This document shows, piece by piece, positions 50,001 to 58,732 of a stretch of 64,000 bases of DNA (position 1 is the stretch's first letter; each line of letters starts with the position of its first letter). The stretch covers positions 63,318,257-63,382,256 of the forward strand of contig CP154956.1 of NCBI GenBank assembly GCA_039621445.1. Reading direction: 5' to 3'. This DNA comes from Euglena gracilis (Eukaryota; Euglenida; Euglenophyceae; Euglenales). Position numbers and translations under genes: made by a program. The notes beneath the pieces were generated by a model. It was given only the letters and a program-made list of their open reading frames with translations, was not told the origin of the DNA and did no database searches.

Positions 50001-53000
50001 ACCGAATGGAATGCCCTCTGGCTCATTCCCTTGACCACCCACAGAGGGAGTTCCTGACTTTCCACCCCGCTCACACCAGGGTTCAACATTAGGAGTGTGT
50101 ATGGGGCAGAGAAGGGGGTGTGTCCACCGTATGAGAGAAGGGAGTCTGCAGCCCAGCTGGGCCTGTTTCTGGGGTACCTGCCGGGTCCAGCTGCGACCCC
50201 CCCCCCCGATTGAGCAAAAAATCATCTGGAGAAACCAACCATCCAGAGAAAATAAGACCCCTCCAAAAAATTAGACCCCCTGACGATAAAAATTCTCCTT
50301 CAGCGCTTAGCGCCATGCGTAAGTTGGTACAAATGGACATTTACCATGTTTGTTTTGGAATTCAAAAATCTCATAATTTTTGAAATTTCATCATTTTGCT
50401 GTCTGAAATTGGGTTTTTTGTTGTTGTTTTTTCGGGGAATTTTTCACCGTCTCCGGCGCGTCGTGCTTCGTATTTTTGGGAACCTGGAAAATGATGCTTT
50501 TTTTCGGGCCCGGGTTGGTGAAGAAAGAATCCAAAAATAAGACCCCCCCCTGAAGGTATCCAGCAATGGACCCAAAAAGAAGATCCGGGTCTTATTTGGG
50601 GGGGGGGTTGGGGGGCCCAGCTGGCACCTTTTTTCCAGCCTCTTTCCCAGCCGGCACGCGGGACCCTCCCCCGGGGTTTTTGAGAAACCCCTGGATGGGC
50701 CAGCTGCATTTGCTCACCGTTAACATCCCCCAGCTCTTCATGCCCGTCAATGAAGCTCGAGAGACCGCCAGCCTGGCCTCGACGCCCCCCTCCAGCGCAG
50801 TGCTCCCCGCCGCCTCCCCCATCTTGCCGATGCAGTACACGGAGGGGGCGTCCCCCATGCTGTACTCCGTGGGGGCTTCCCGCAACAGCCCCCCGCAGTC
50901 CCCTTCCCCCTCGCCGTCCACCGGGCTGTCGCTGTCTAGCAACTCATCTCTGGGAACTCTGAATGCCTCTTGCAGTGAGGTGTGGCTTTTCCCTTCACTT
51001 TACAAAAGATAACTGCCCTGAACAAGTTTACCCCCTGCAAAGTTAGTGCAGCAGTGCAGTGTTATTTGGGCAGTACCCAAAAAACCCATTGCGTGACCAA
51101 GTTGCCATTTTCTTTGAAAGCAAAGCTTGTGCCAAATGCTTTTTTCACAAAAATTAATCCCCACTCTAATATGCAGCCCCACCCAGATATATATTTGGGC
51201 ATCATTTCATGACCCTCAGAGAGGGCTTTCCATTCGGGGCTCAAAGTTTTTCTGCGTTGCTTGTGCAACCTTTTGGCAGCCTTGAACCACAATCGAACAC
51301 CAATTGTATACTAATTTTTGGCTCTGTACCTCCTATTTCCCCCAAAATGTGCAATTTTTGTCCAAAGATAAAAATTGGCATATCCACCCAAAAAAATTCT
51401 GCTTTTTGCTGAATGGCACCATCAGTGGGCTTTAACCAAACCCTCTGGGGCTTTATATTTGGTGGGGCTTAAAGGTGGTTCCCCCCTGAGTTCTTCCCTC
51501 CCCAGGGTGGGTCTGGACCCCCCCATGTGGGTCAAAAATAATCCTCTGCCCCTGATCTCACCCCATAGCCTGGCCTGTCTGTGACAGGCCATCTTTTGAC
51601 ATGCATGTTGTCTTGTAGGTTGTGTGGTGTGTGCACACATACACAAGCGCATATATGCAAATTTCTGTTTTAATCATATAAACAGAATTTGCATATATGC
51701 AAATCCTGTTTTATATTTTGGGCTAAACCCCCATGCCCCCGCATTATCATGATCCCCCGTCCCCCTTCAAAAGTGGAAACCACCTCGACCAAAAAGGACA
51801 AACTAAGCAGGAAATGAAGACATATGAGATCAATTTTGGGTGTATAAATCTTTGCCCCAGCATTTTGCACTGGCCAAATATCAGTCATCTTGGCCATGCC
51901 ACTGTTCAGGTGGAGGGCAGGGTTCTATGGGAAGCACCGCAGACATGAGGTAGGTGGTAGGGGGGGTCGCTGAGCTCTTATCCCTATGGGTAAGAGCGAA
52001 GCTTGCCCCTGGGGAACAGGGGGTCGAACCCCCTCTCTCCCCCCCGGGTCGGGGCCACCTCAAGAACCGGCAGATTATCACCATGATCCCGGTCCAGTTC
52101 CTGTATTTTTTTTTCCAGTCAAGAGCGATTAGATTTCTAGTTTCCGAATCACCTCCGTTTGACCTAACACCCCACCAGGCCCAAGGGGTCCAAACTGGGT
52201 AGGATTGGCCCGCCCCCCCCCCCCTTCCGACTCTGCCGTTTTGCCGGGGCCCAAAAATTGGTCAAAAAATTGATTCTTCGAAAATATCTCGAGAAAACAT
52301 ACATTATTTCCAGAAATGTCGGTCTGGCAAAATGTACCCCCAGAGGCCCTCTATCACCCCCCATTCGCCGTTTTGGCCGCCGGCACGCCTGGCCCGTGTT
52401 CCGGCGCGCTCTTGTAGCCAAAACGGCCATTTTGGGGCGTTTTTTGGGATTGTTTCTGGAACATCGATTCTTTGACCCCGAAAACAGCCCAAAATGGCCC
52501 CTGAAATGGGCCAAAATTTTCAGAAAAATGGGACTACACGAAGAGTTGGAACTCCCCGCCCAGCCCGAAACATGGCCGATTTATGGCCCAAAACAGCTCG
52601 GCAGGTTTGCGCCTTGGCCGTTTTCGGCCCTGTTTTGGGTCAAAAAATTATTTTTATAAAATTGCTCAAAAATGGTGGGGAATCAAAGGAAATGTCTGGA
52701 GACCTAAATCGAAGCTTTTAAAATGTCCTATCTAACTGTATTTTGATTTCCCCGCAACGCCCCGCCAAGCCCGAGTTAAGGCCATTTTTCGGCCAAAATT
52801 TGGCCATTTTGTTCAGTATTGGCCTGTTTTGATTTAGCCGTTTTCGGCCATTTTGGGGTGAAAAAAGTCAGGGGAAAAATCGAATTTTTTTTGCCCGAAA
52901 GCATGTTTTTTGGCCTCCTGGACCCGGAAAACTGTTTTGGAGCCGAAAATGAGCGTTTTTCGACCCGCCAGCGCCCCGTTTTGAGCCCGAAACCCATTGA

Positions 53001-56000
53001 TTTTGGGTCAAAAACGGGTCAAAAAAAAGTCGAAAAAATCGAGAATTTTTTTGCCCGAAACGATGCTTTTTGCCCTCCCGGACCCAGAAAAACTGGGTTT
53101 GAGCCGAAAATGAGCGTTTTTCGCCCCCCCCCCTGGCCCCCCGTTTTTTTGGCCTGAAACCTATGGAGTTTGGTTCAAAAAGTCAAAGAAAAAAACAAAT
53201 AAAACGGGTGTGGGGTGTATGGATGGTGTATGGTTAACATTTTATTTACATTTCAGAAATTAACGTAAAATCACTGAAAATCACTGTAAATTGCAAGACT
53301 GTAATTTCGCGTAATTTGTAATTTACAAATGATACGAAATTTGCAATGTTGGTCTTTTCGGCCTTCCATTGCACGCAAGTCCCATTAAGAGCTCAGCATT
53401 ATTCAAAACCTGGTTAACATTTCAGTAATTACTGTAAAAACACTGAAAGTTACCGTGAATTGCAAGTGTGCAATTTGAAAAAATATTACGCAAAGTTTGC
53501 AATGCTAGTCTTTTCAACCAGCGCCGGAATTTTGTTTTGCCCCCACAGTGGAGGGGGAGGGGGGGACCCCCTGCTGAAACTGGGGGGCTAGGGGGACCCC
53601 CCCCCCACCACCTAACCCCCCTGGGGGGGGTCAGGTTTTGAATAATGCTGAGCTCTTAAGTGGACTTGCACGTAATAACTTCGCGCTGGGGTGTATATTA
53701 GGACCCTCTTGAGGCTTAACATGAAATTTTGGCAAAATGGTCAAAAATGGCCGTAACTCGGGACAGGTGGGGAGTTGCGTGGAAATCAAAATACTGTTAG
53801 ATAGGGTATTTTTAGGGCTTCAATTTGCTCTCCTGATATTTCCTCTGATTCCTCACCATTGTTGAGAAATTTCAGAAAAATTATTCTTTTTACCCTCAAA
53901 AACGGCCGAAATTTTCGGCCACCAAAAACTGGAGGCAGGAGGGGGGGTCCCCCCGGACCATACCATGCTTGAGGTGTGTCCGACCTGGGGCGTTGCGTAA
54001 GCCGAAATGGACCCCATCCCCTGGGGGGGGGTCCAGCTTGCCAGCCAGCAGCCTTTTTCCAGCCCCAGACCCCCCTCCCCCCCATCGACGAGTTTTTTTT
54101 CCAGCCGCTGGATGGTTACGGATTTTTCGCTTTCGGAGGCGCAAAAAAATGGGCAAAAAAAGACAAAAAATGGTCGGATTTGGCCAGGACTGGCCAGGAC
54201 AAAATCTGGGTCACAACTTGGTTTTTTTTCATAATTGGCATCTTTGGGGGCATTTTTGGAATTTTCATTTTTTGGGTACCCATCTCGACCCCGGGTCAGG
54301 CCCAGTTCCAGCTGGGGGACCTTTAGGGGTGGAGCAGCATCTGAGCTCCCCCCCCCCCTGGGGTAATTAAGCGACGCCCTAGTCCGACCTGGGGGGGTGA
54401 CTGACTGGTTCTTCTCCAGACCCCCCTCTGGGTTGGGTCGGCCAGGATTCGTTGAAAGTCGCTCACCCAACGCTGAAGGATTCAGAATTTTGGATTTTGG
54501 GGGTTTTTGGCCAAAATCTAAGCCATTTTTGGCTAAGTGGCCAGACTTCCGAGCGGGGGGGGGGGGGGCTCATGAATTGCTTCTGAAGAAAGAGAAAGCC
54601 TGCACATCCGCATCATATTTTTTATTTTGGAAGATTTTTTTTGACAATTATATATGTATGTATATGTATATATGTGTATATATATATGTATATATTACAT
54701 ATTGTCTGAAAATGATGCTGATGGTGATGAAATGATCGTCGTCCATGGGCGGTGGCTCTCTGATGATGGCTCCCATTGAAAATGTCCCACGCAATGGAGA
54801 TTGCAAAAGGATTGCATTTTCCCTCAACTTTTTATATTTCCCCACTGTTTAGTTGCCGCCCCCTCCTGGATTGTAGGTGAGGTCCGACCCGACAATCATT
54901 TAACCCCCCCCCCCATTTTTAAACCCCCCGGGGTTTATAGGATCTGGTTTGGCTGGTCGGCCGAAGGGACGGGTTTATAGGTGGGGGGGGGGTTATAGGT
55001 CCCAGATTTGTTGGTGAAAATCAGACCCCTCAAATGACCCAAAACCCCCCTGAATTGGCACTTTTTGGCAAATTTGGTCAAAAATGGTATTTTTGAAGAT
55101 GGACGGTCTCCCAAAAAAAAAACTGCCAAAAAATCAGTTTTTAGGTGGGCCGAAAAAATTGTGGCCGAAAAAATCGTCCCCAGCTGTTTGCATTTTTATT
55201 TCCCAGGGGGGGGAGGCTATAGGTCCGGTTTGGTTGGTCGGCCCGAGGGTAGAAAATGGGCAGAGTCAAAGGAGTCCGGGAGAAAGCACCAATAAAGAAA
55301 ATGGAGCATCTCAGGCCAGGGTTCGGCTTAAGGGCAAGTGGGGCCTGATTATGCAATTTGTTTACTGACCCCTGGGGGGGTCACTTCCACTCTTCCAAAA
55401 ACCAGTCACTCATTTTTTTTTTTCGGAAGTCCAGTCAGCCACTGCCCCCCCCCCCTTGGGAATCCAAAAGAAATTTGACCACAAACATGAAAGTCAAAGC
55501 CGAAAAATTCATTCCGGCGCCTTCGGCGGGGTCATTTTGGTTGTTTTTTTTTTGCCCGGACCTCCTCCCCCCAGGGGGTGGGAGGAGGTCCGGGCAAAAA
55601 ACCAGTCAGGCACTCTGAAAAAACCAGTCACCCCCCCCACGGGGGTCGGCCACTGGCTAACCCCCCCACTGATAACCCCCCCAACTTATAAACCCCCCCG
55701 TATTCACAGGTCGAGGCCTGCCCTCAAAGCTTGGACATGCCTGCACACACAACACCTTCACCAGCATCTCAGTCGCCCTTTGACAACTTTCATGAGGAAC
55801 TGCTTCAAAAGTCAGTTGAATATGAGACAATGGTGTGCGTCTCTGGATCCCTTTAGGCGTCCGGTTTTGCAGGTGGTTTTTTTTTTGTTTTTTTTGCTTG
55901 TCACATCTAACCATATCCCTTCAGTCACCCACACGTCAAGTCATATTTATCCCTTCAGACACCCACACCTTGGCAGCATTTGTTGCTGCTGGACAGCAGC

Positions 56001-58732
56001 AATGACATTAAGATTCAATGATGAGCAGATTTATTGACAAGGAAGATGATTTTGAAAATCAAAACCGCCATTGGCAAAGGAATTTTACTAAGAAAATATT
56101 TGACATCAATCCTGTGTCAGCCTTGTGTGTATTTGATGGCTGGGGAGCCACTCTTTCCCTTGTTGAGGGGATGGTGCAATCTCTTTGTGGAGGAGGTTTT
56201 TTTTTTGGCTCCGTCGTCACCAAAGGAATTTATCTTTGCAAATGATGTGGTTTGTCGGGGGAGCGCCATTTCAGACGAAGGGGAACCTATCCAGGGATTT
56301 TTCCAGCCAACAACCTTTTTCCAGCCTCGGGCCCCCCCCCATCAACAGTTTTTTCTTTTCTCTGGCCGCCTGAAGGGTGGCTGGACCGTTTTTTTTTTTC
56401 TGCTGAGGTGCCAAAATGGGCCCAATTGGGTCGCAATGGGTCGAAAATGGATTGTTCCGGGCAAAGCTTGGGTCAAATAATTGTTGATCAAATCAAATTC
56501 ATCATTTTTTGCAGAATTGGCAGTTTTTTGGGGGGCGATTGCTGTTTTGATTGTTGTGCCCCCTGTTCGACCCGGGTTGGGCCCAGTTCCAGCCAGGGCA
56601 CCCTTGTCAGCCAGTGGCGTGTTTTCCAAGCCAGCCCACGTTTTCCATTCTTTTTGCTGGACCCCCGGGGGTTGCTAAGTGGAGGGGCCCCATGGGGTCG
56701 ACCCCCTCCCCAGATTTCCCCTACAGCCCTGGAGTTGAGTTAGGTTCTGCAATTTGCTATAAAAACGCATTCCAAACCCTTCCATGTCATCTGCAACCGA
56801 AGCAAATTTGGCCAGTGGGTTGCTTGACAAGTGTATTTGGCCGCCAACTGTAGGAATCATGCTTTGCTTTTTCATCAGCCAGCCAGCAATTGTGCACGCA
56901 ATCAGCGGGCACATGCTCGCTGTGAGCCTTCCTTCTGCACCGGAACCCTTGCAGCATGGCCTGATGGAGGAGTACAGCTGCCGCACGCCAGAGAAGCGGT
57001 ATTCCGGCCTCTCCGCCTGGACTGCGGGTGATATCTTTGGCTTGCCTGGTTCAGATCGGCTGAAGAAAGCCCGAGCTGGCCATCATGACGCGTTGGAGAC
57101 CCTGCTTCCCCGATCTCCAATCATTGGCGATATTTTGCGGTGTGCTCGATGTCCCGTTGTCTTCAAGACAATGAAATCAGCAAGTTCTGTAAAATCTCAG
57201 AATAACGTGTGGCAGAAATGGAAAGTTTTCTGTTCTGATGTGAATTGCTACAATTTGCTGCTAAAATTTTAGAGTTTGTTTTCTTTGTTTCAAAAATCAA
57301 GAATTTCGTTTGCTGTTTTATAATAAAAAAATTGAGCAAGGCTTCTCAGTAATTTTTGACTCCTACTTTTTATGAGCGAATTCTGATCTTCCAACCCCAT
57401 TTTGGTGCACAATGCACAATTTTTCCTTGGTGCGTTCCTTTTTGCCCACTGGAATGAACCGAGTAGTATTGCGGGGCGTCTTGAATAAAAGTCTCATTTA
57501 CCATTTATAGGTGTAAAATGAGCTAGTGCAATTTTCTTATTTTTTATAATTATTATTTTTAATTTATTTATTATTTATATTATTATTTCTTATTTCTTAT
57601 TATTATTATTTATTTCCTTATTTTTATATTTTTATTTTTTGAAGATCATATTTGCAGCTTTTTTTTCAATTAAAAAATATATTCGCCATGTGAATCCAAT
57701 GTCGATCTTTGAGCCCCCTGCAGGAAATATTAGGAATTCCCCCTGGGAGACCAATCTGATTCATCGGGACAGTTGTGGCTGAACTCCATCATGAAACTGG
57801 GTGCATATTCTAGATTGCCATTGATTAATTGGGAAAACCCCTGAATGCAAATTATGCAAATGATTCTGTTGGTTTTTCCGGAAAATTGGAATGTATTCAT
57901 TTGGATATTCCCATCATGTCCTGCTGAAAACAGCTTGATGAGATTTGGCAAAGATAGGAGATCTCTTCTGTGTAATCTTCAGAAAAAAATAAGCTGAAAT
58001 TGTTGAATTTGAAAACTTTTTAGATTGTGCGATTGCACAAGGCGAACAGCTAAGTGGTATTGCCAAATGTTTGTCATTATTTATGATACATGTCAACAAC
58101 AACAGCAGCAGCAGCAGCAGCATGTTTTTTTCCATGAAAATGCTGAATTATCAGTACAATCATTTTTCAATGGCCTATTTTACGAAAGAGAGAGCACTCT
58201 CACTTACACATTCGACCATAATTTTGGAATCCAGATGAGATTGTTGAGCTGAGTTCCAGGCAGTTTCCAAGTTTTCAGTTTCCCATTTTTCTGCATTGTA
58301 TCACCCACATATATTTCCCCCCAGGCCCACTGACGATGAGCATCAGGACGAGTTGCTTGATCATGATTTGCTTTCTGGAGACAGTGCCCTGGTGCACAGG
58401 CCTGGGTTGAGCGAAGAGAGGGAGAGTGTCCTCCGCCACACAAAGGGGTCTTCCAAATTTGGGACTCATTTGTTTGGCACTCCCATCCCATCCCACCCCT
58501 GTGTTCAAAATTTTCCACCGTCTCCACATGGAGGTGATAAAGGTGAGAGATGGAAGGCGTCACGCAGGTGCCTCGGTGGCGTTTGCACGCCGACAGACAC
58601 CCACTCGCAAATCCCCTCAGGGTTTGCAGACCCCGCCCCTTGTCCCCCTCTTCCTCTCCCCTGCAGACCTCCCCCCTTGTCCCAATTTTTGGTCTGCCCC
58701 AGCCGCAGCAACCTCCATTTTTGCGAATCATG
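33423..58732 (+). CDS. RNA-binding protein with two cold-shock-like domains and a PAM2 motif, partial
   Basis: Likely a cytoplasmic mRNA-binding factor. Exons with matching phase: 33423-33571, 37092-37275, 38305-38396, 42910-43179, 44220-44426, then (weaker) 45329 to about 45400, then 48462-48546, 49035-49144, 49383-49518, 50734-50979, 55710-55832, 56883-57139, 58325-58542 and 58667-58732. The first cold-shock-like module is cut at its N-terminal half, so upstream coding exons exist but were not found between 29.0 and 33.4 kb. The order is CSD-like, linker, PAM2, CSD-like, basic segment, Pro/Met/Asn-rich region, Ser/Pro-rich region, acidic tail. The 44426-48462 link is uncertain, since only one tentative exon was seen there and phases were not closed. 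The 3' end is open: exons may continue past 58732. No family member is recognised by name. Confidence 0.7.
33904..34323. mobile_element. hAT-like MITE with perfect GTCCGGAC TSD
   Basis: 420 bp. Inverted ends CAGGGTTCGATATAAGGA / TCCTTATATCGAACCCTG (18 bp, perfect), flanked on both sides by GTCCGGAC (33896-33903 and 34324-34331). The interior is C-run/G-run rich. Solo left ends of the same family lie at 45947 and about 50084. It lies in an intron of the CSD/PAM2 gene, about 330 bp after the 33423-33571 exon. Confidence 0.9.
35010..35350. mobile_element. GGGTTTCTTACAGGTGGGG repeat element
   Basis: AACCCCCCCACCTGTAAGAA at the left faces repeated GGGTTTCTTAYAGGTGGGGG units at the right. At least seven TTTCTTA(C/T)A units are present. 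It is inverted at the ends and internally redundant. Confidence 0.55.
35585..36084. mobile_element. GAGCTC-family element with long TIRs
   Basis: 500 bp, from CAGGGAATTTGG to CAAAACCTG. Inverted arms of about 75 bp: GTGCTGAGCTCTTTACATGT CTGATGGTGCC... at 35609-35690 and its complement at 35996-36074. The interior carries tandem-unit sequence in both directions (35700-35950). No target duplication recognised. Confidence 0.7.
36405..36475. repeat. (ATGCAAAAAAA)n array
   Basis: Tandem ATGCAAAAAAA units, the complement of the GCATTTTTTT arrays at 13.6-14.4 kb. It marks a related repeat in opposite orientation. Confidence 0.7.
37092..37275 (+). other. Exon: linker between CSD1 and PAM2
   Basis: Begins VTVINHQRK directly after the CSD closing strand of the previous exon (phase 0), then runs through an Ala/Pro/Ser-rich linker to SISKATEN. 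It ends with one leftover base at 37275, just before a GTGTGT microsatellite. That base completes the first codon of the PAM2 exon at 38305. The donor is embedded in the (GT)n tract. Confidence 0.65.
37276..37470. repeat. GT/GC microsatellite
   Basis: (GTGC)n and (GT)n over about 195 bp, starting at an exon's splice donor. Potential Z-DNA. Long open frames across it are artefacts. Confidence 0.9.
38305..38396 (+). other. Exon: PAM2 motif (poly(A)-binding protein interaction)
   Basis: After a TTTTTCTACAG acceptor the frame gives [16 protein letters not shown]. The PAM2 consensus is (S/T)xLNxxAxxFxP; here [12 protein letters not shown] matches all key positions, including the Phe that enters the PABC/MLLE pocket. 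The exon continues [15 protein letters not shown] to a GTGTGC donor at 38397. This short motif is known to recruit poly(A)-binding protein, so the host protein is expected to bind PABP. Confidence 0.75.
39007..39169 (-). mobile_element. Short GAGCTC-family MITE
   Basis: GTCGCTGAGCTCTTAACATT at the left and AATCCCATTAAGAGCTCAGC ... AAAACCTGG at the right form inverted ends with only about 100 bp between. It is the minimal form of the family seen at 20001. Confidence 0.7.
39230..40430 (+). repeat. Tandem-unit repeat of the large element
   Basis: Three units of the GGCTCAAAAACAGCTTTTCC / GGATCCGGGAGGCCAAAAAA type at about 39240, 39370 and 40215, interrupted by C/G-run blocks and an AT-rich insert (39780-40040). 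A reversed right-end fragment follows at 40640-40920. Confidence 0.5.
41460..42110. repeat. Pair of direct repeats about 520 bp apart
   Basis: 41488-41570 and 41990-42075 share GACCAGGAGGTCA, GTGGTCGGTG, AGTAAAAAAAAAATGG and GGAAAATGATG. Between them is a C-run rich stretch. This could be long-terminal-repeat-like or a local duplication; no coding sequence lies between. Confidence 0.45.
42910..43179 (+). other. Exon: second cold-shock-like domain
   Basis: Acceptor CTACTCAG, donor AAG|GTGTTT. The frame reads [62 protein letters not shown]. This covers a full OB-type fold: G.V..V, a GQIQ strand in place of the bacterial GFGFI RNP1, a YHYSDV RNP2-like strand, then GD.V...I and the KKEK end. The RNP1 aromatic positions are poor, so RNA affinity may differ from classic cold-shock proteins. 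It is continued by AENVKV at 44220. Confidence 0.75.
43270..43390. repeat. GGATAACTAC minisatellite
   Basis: At least nine TACGGATAAC-type units of 10-11 bp, with a second short cluster at 43555-43600. It lies in the intron right after the CSD2 exon. Confidence 0.85.
43977..44003. repeat. Poly(T) tract
   Basis: An uninterrupted T run of about 27, in the intron upstream of the 44220 exon. Confidence 0.9.
44220..44426 (+). other. Exon: end of CSD2 and basic segment
   Basis: Acceptor GTCGCAG, donor GAA|GTGAGT. It begins [15 protein letters not shown], completing the beta strand of the preceding cold-shock-like domain. A basic/polar stretch with [15 protein letters not shown] and [13 protein letters not shown] follows. 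No other domain is recognised in it. Confidence 0.65.
46190..46278. repeat. Palindrome of about 40-bp arms
   Basis: GGGGGGACCTTTCCCCGGTC TCAAAAGAATCCCCTGG is followed at once by CCAGGGATTCTTTTAAGACC GGGGAAAGGTCCCCCC. It is best explained as two element ends (…AATCCCCTG and CAGGGATTC…) meeting head to head. Confidence 0.85.
46286..46578. mobile_element. hAT-like MITE with perfect GTCCGGAC TSD
   Basis: 293 bp. Ends CAGGCTTGCGCTTAGTCG and CGGTAAGCACAAGCATG; flanks GTCCGGAC on both sides (46278-46285, 46579-46586). Same family as 22968-23271. It lies in an intron of the CSD/PAM2 gene. Confidence 0.88.
46800..47173. mobile_element. CAGGGATAGATGGGAAGCC TIR element
   Basis: Ends CAGGGATAGATGGGAAGCCT and GGCTTCCCATCATTCCCTG are inverted; the interior contains TCCCAACATCAAGGGGGGTC. 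The flanks GGTCGGA / GGTTGGA are similar over 7 bp. Confidence 0.65.
48462..49518 (+). other. Exon cluster: Pro/Met/Asn-rich tail
   Basis: Three exons, 48462-48546, 49035-49144 and 49383-49518, joined in phase. They encode [39 protein letters not shown] and [18 protein letters not shown], then [10 protein letters not shown]. The composition (P, M, Q, N, Y, G) is typical of low-complexity tails of mRNP proteins that phase-separate. No catalytic motif is present. If the first donor (49145) is not used, translation would stop at TGA 49146-49148. Confidence 0.6.
50734..50979 (+). other. Exon: Ser/Pro-rich region
   Basis: Acceptor CCCCCAG, donor GAG|GTGTGG, phase 0 at both ends. The frame includes [32 protein letters not shown] and [19 protein letters not shown]. 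It is GC-rich compared with flanking introns and has many SP/TP sites, so proline-directed phosphorylation is possible (inference). Confidence 0.65.
51165..51475. mobile_element. Second copy of the 15150-15550 element
   Basis: Ends CCCCACTCTAATATGCAGCC and GGGGCTTTATATTTGGTGGG GC. The interior TGTACCTCCTATTTCCCCCA, ATATCCACCCAAAAAAATTC and TGAATGGCACCATCA parallels the 15-kb copy with many substitutions. Confidence 0.6.
51648..51700. repeat. AT-rich palindrome with ATGCAAAT arms
   Basis: GCATATATGCAAATTTCTGT faces ACAGAATTTGCATATATGC across a loop of about ten bases, giving a hairpin of about 21 bp. ATGCAAAT matches the octamer motif by chance or design. Confidence 0.85.
51951..53413 (-). 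mobile_element. Large GCTGAGCTCTTA-family element, longest copy
   Basis: Reverse orientation: right end GGTCGCTGAGCTCTTATCCC at 51966, left end AATCCCATT-like TTAAGAGCTCAGCATTATTC AAAACCTGG ending 53413. The interior order matches 20001-21090 and adds further tandem units (about 52800-53160). A second short copy follows directly to about 53520. No coding frame. Confidence 0.6.
53984..54390. mobile_element. TIR element flanked by TCCGACCT
   Basis: GGGGCGTTGCGTAAGCC at the left, TTAAGCGACGCCCTAG at the right, with TCCGACCT immediately outside both ends. The exact border is ambiguous because CT could belong to the element. The interior CCAGCCAGCAGCC is related to family 1. Confidence 0.55.
54650..54700. 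repeat. TA/TG microsatellite
   Basis: (TATG)n/(TA)n, in an intron of the CSD/PAM2 gene. Confidence 0.9.
55362..55660. mobile_element. CCAGTCACTC-family TIR element
   Basis: The left has CTGACCCCTGGGGGGGTCAC and AAAAACCAGTCACTC. The right has CAGTCAGGCACTCTGAAAAA, ACCAGTCACC and GGGGGTCGGCCACTGG. It ends about 50 bp before the 55710 exon. Confidence 0.5.
55710..55832 (+). other. Exon: [12 protein letters not shown] segment
   Basis: Acceptor TATTCACAG directly after a C-run repeat, donor ATG|GTGTGC, phase 0 at both ends. It encodes [20 protein letters not shown] then [14 protein letters not shown]. Without splicing the frame stops at a TAG 21 nt past the donor. Confidence 0.6.
56883..57139 (+). 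other. Exon: conserved-looking C-terminal region
   Basis: The preceding CAGCCAG gives a phase-0 acceptor. The frame reads [53 protein letters not shown] and SPIIGDIL, with a donor GCG|GTGTGC leaving two bases that join [14 protein letters not shown] at 58325. The frame stays open to a TGA at 57272, so a read-through terminal exon is the alternative. No domain recognised. Confidence 0.55.
57535..57650. repeat. (TTAT)n AT-rich tract
   Basis: Nearly pure A/T within a 1-kb AT-rich intron (57140-58324). Confidence 0.85.
58094..58120 (+). repeat. CAA/CAG trinucleotide repeat
   Basis: Nine CAR codons in a row. One frame would encode poly-Q, but no phase-compatible exon was found, so it is kept as an intronic microsatellite. 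Confidence 0.7.
58325..58732 (+). other. Two exons: acidic segment and short Pro/Ala segment
   Basis: 58325-58542 lies between CCCCCCAG and G|GTGAGA. It encodes an acidic run [19 protein letters not shown] and then [13 protein letters not shown]. 58667-58732 lies between CCCCTGCAG and G|GTGAGT, continuing in phase with [19 protein letters not shown]. Both have strong consensus splice sites. The next exon was not securely found; 59172 or a later acceptor is possible. Confidence 0.55.

Noticed and set aside
57140-57272. Read-through of the 56883 exon to TGA 57272
   Set aside because: Possible, but the GCG|GTGTGC donor gives exact phase to the strongly bordered 58325 exon, so splicing was preferred.
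58025-58252. Poly-Q protein at the CAG repeat
   Set aside because: No acceptor and donor in compatible phase; the flanking 56883 and 58325 exons join directly in phase without it.
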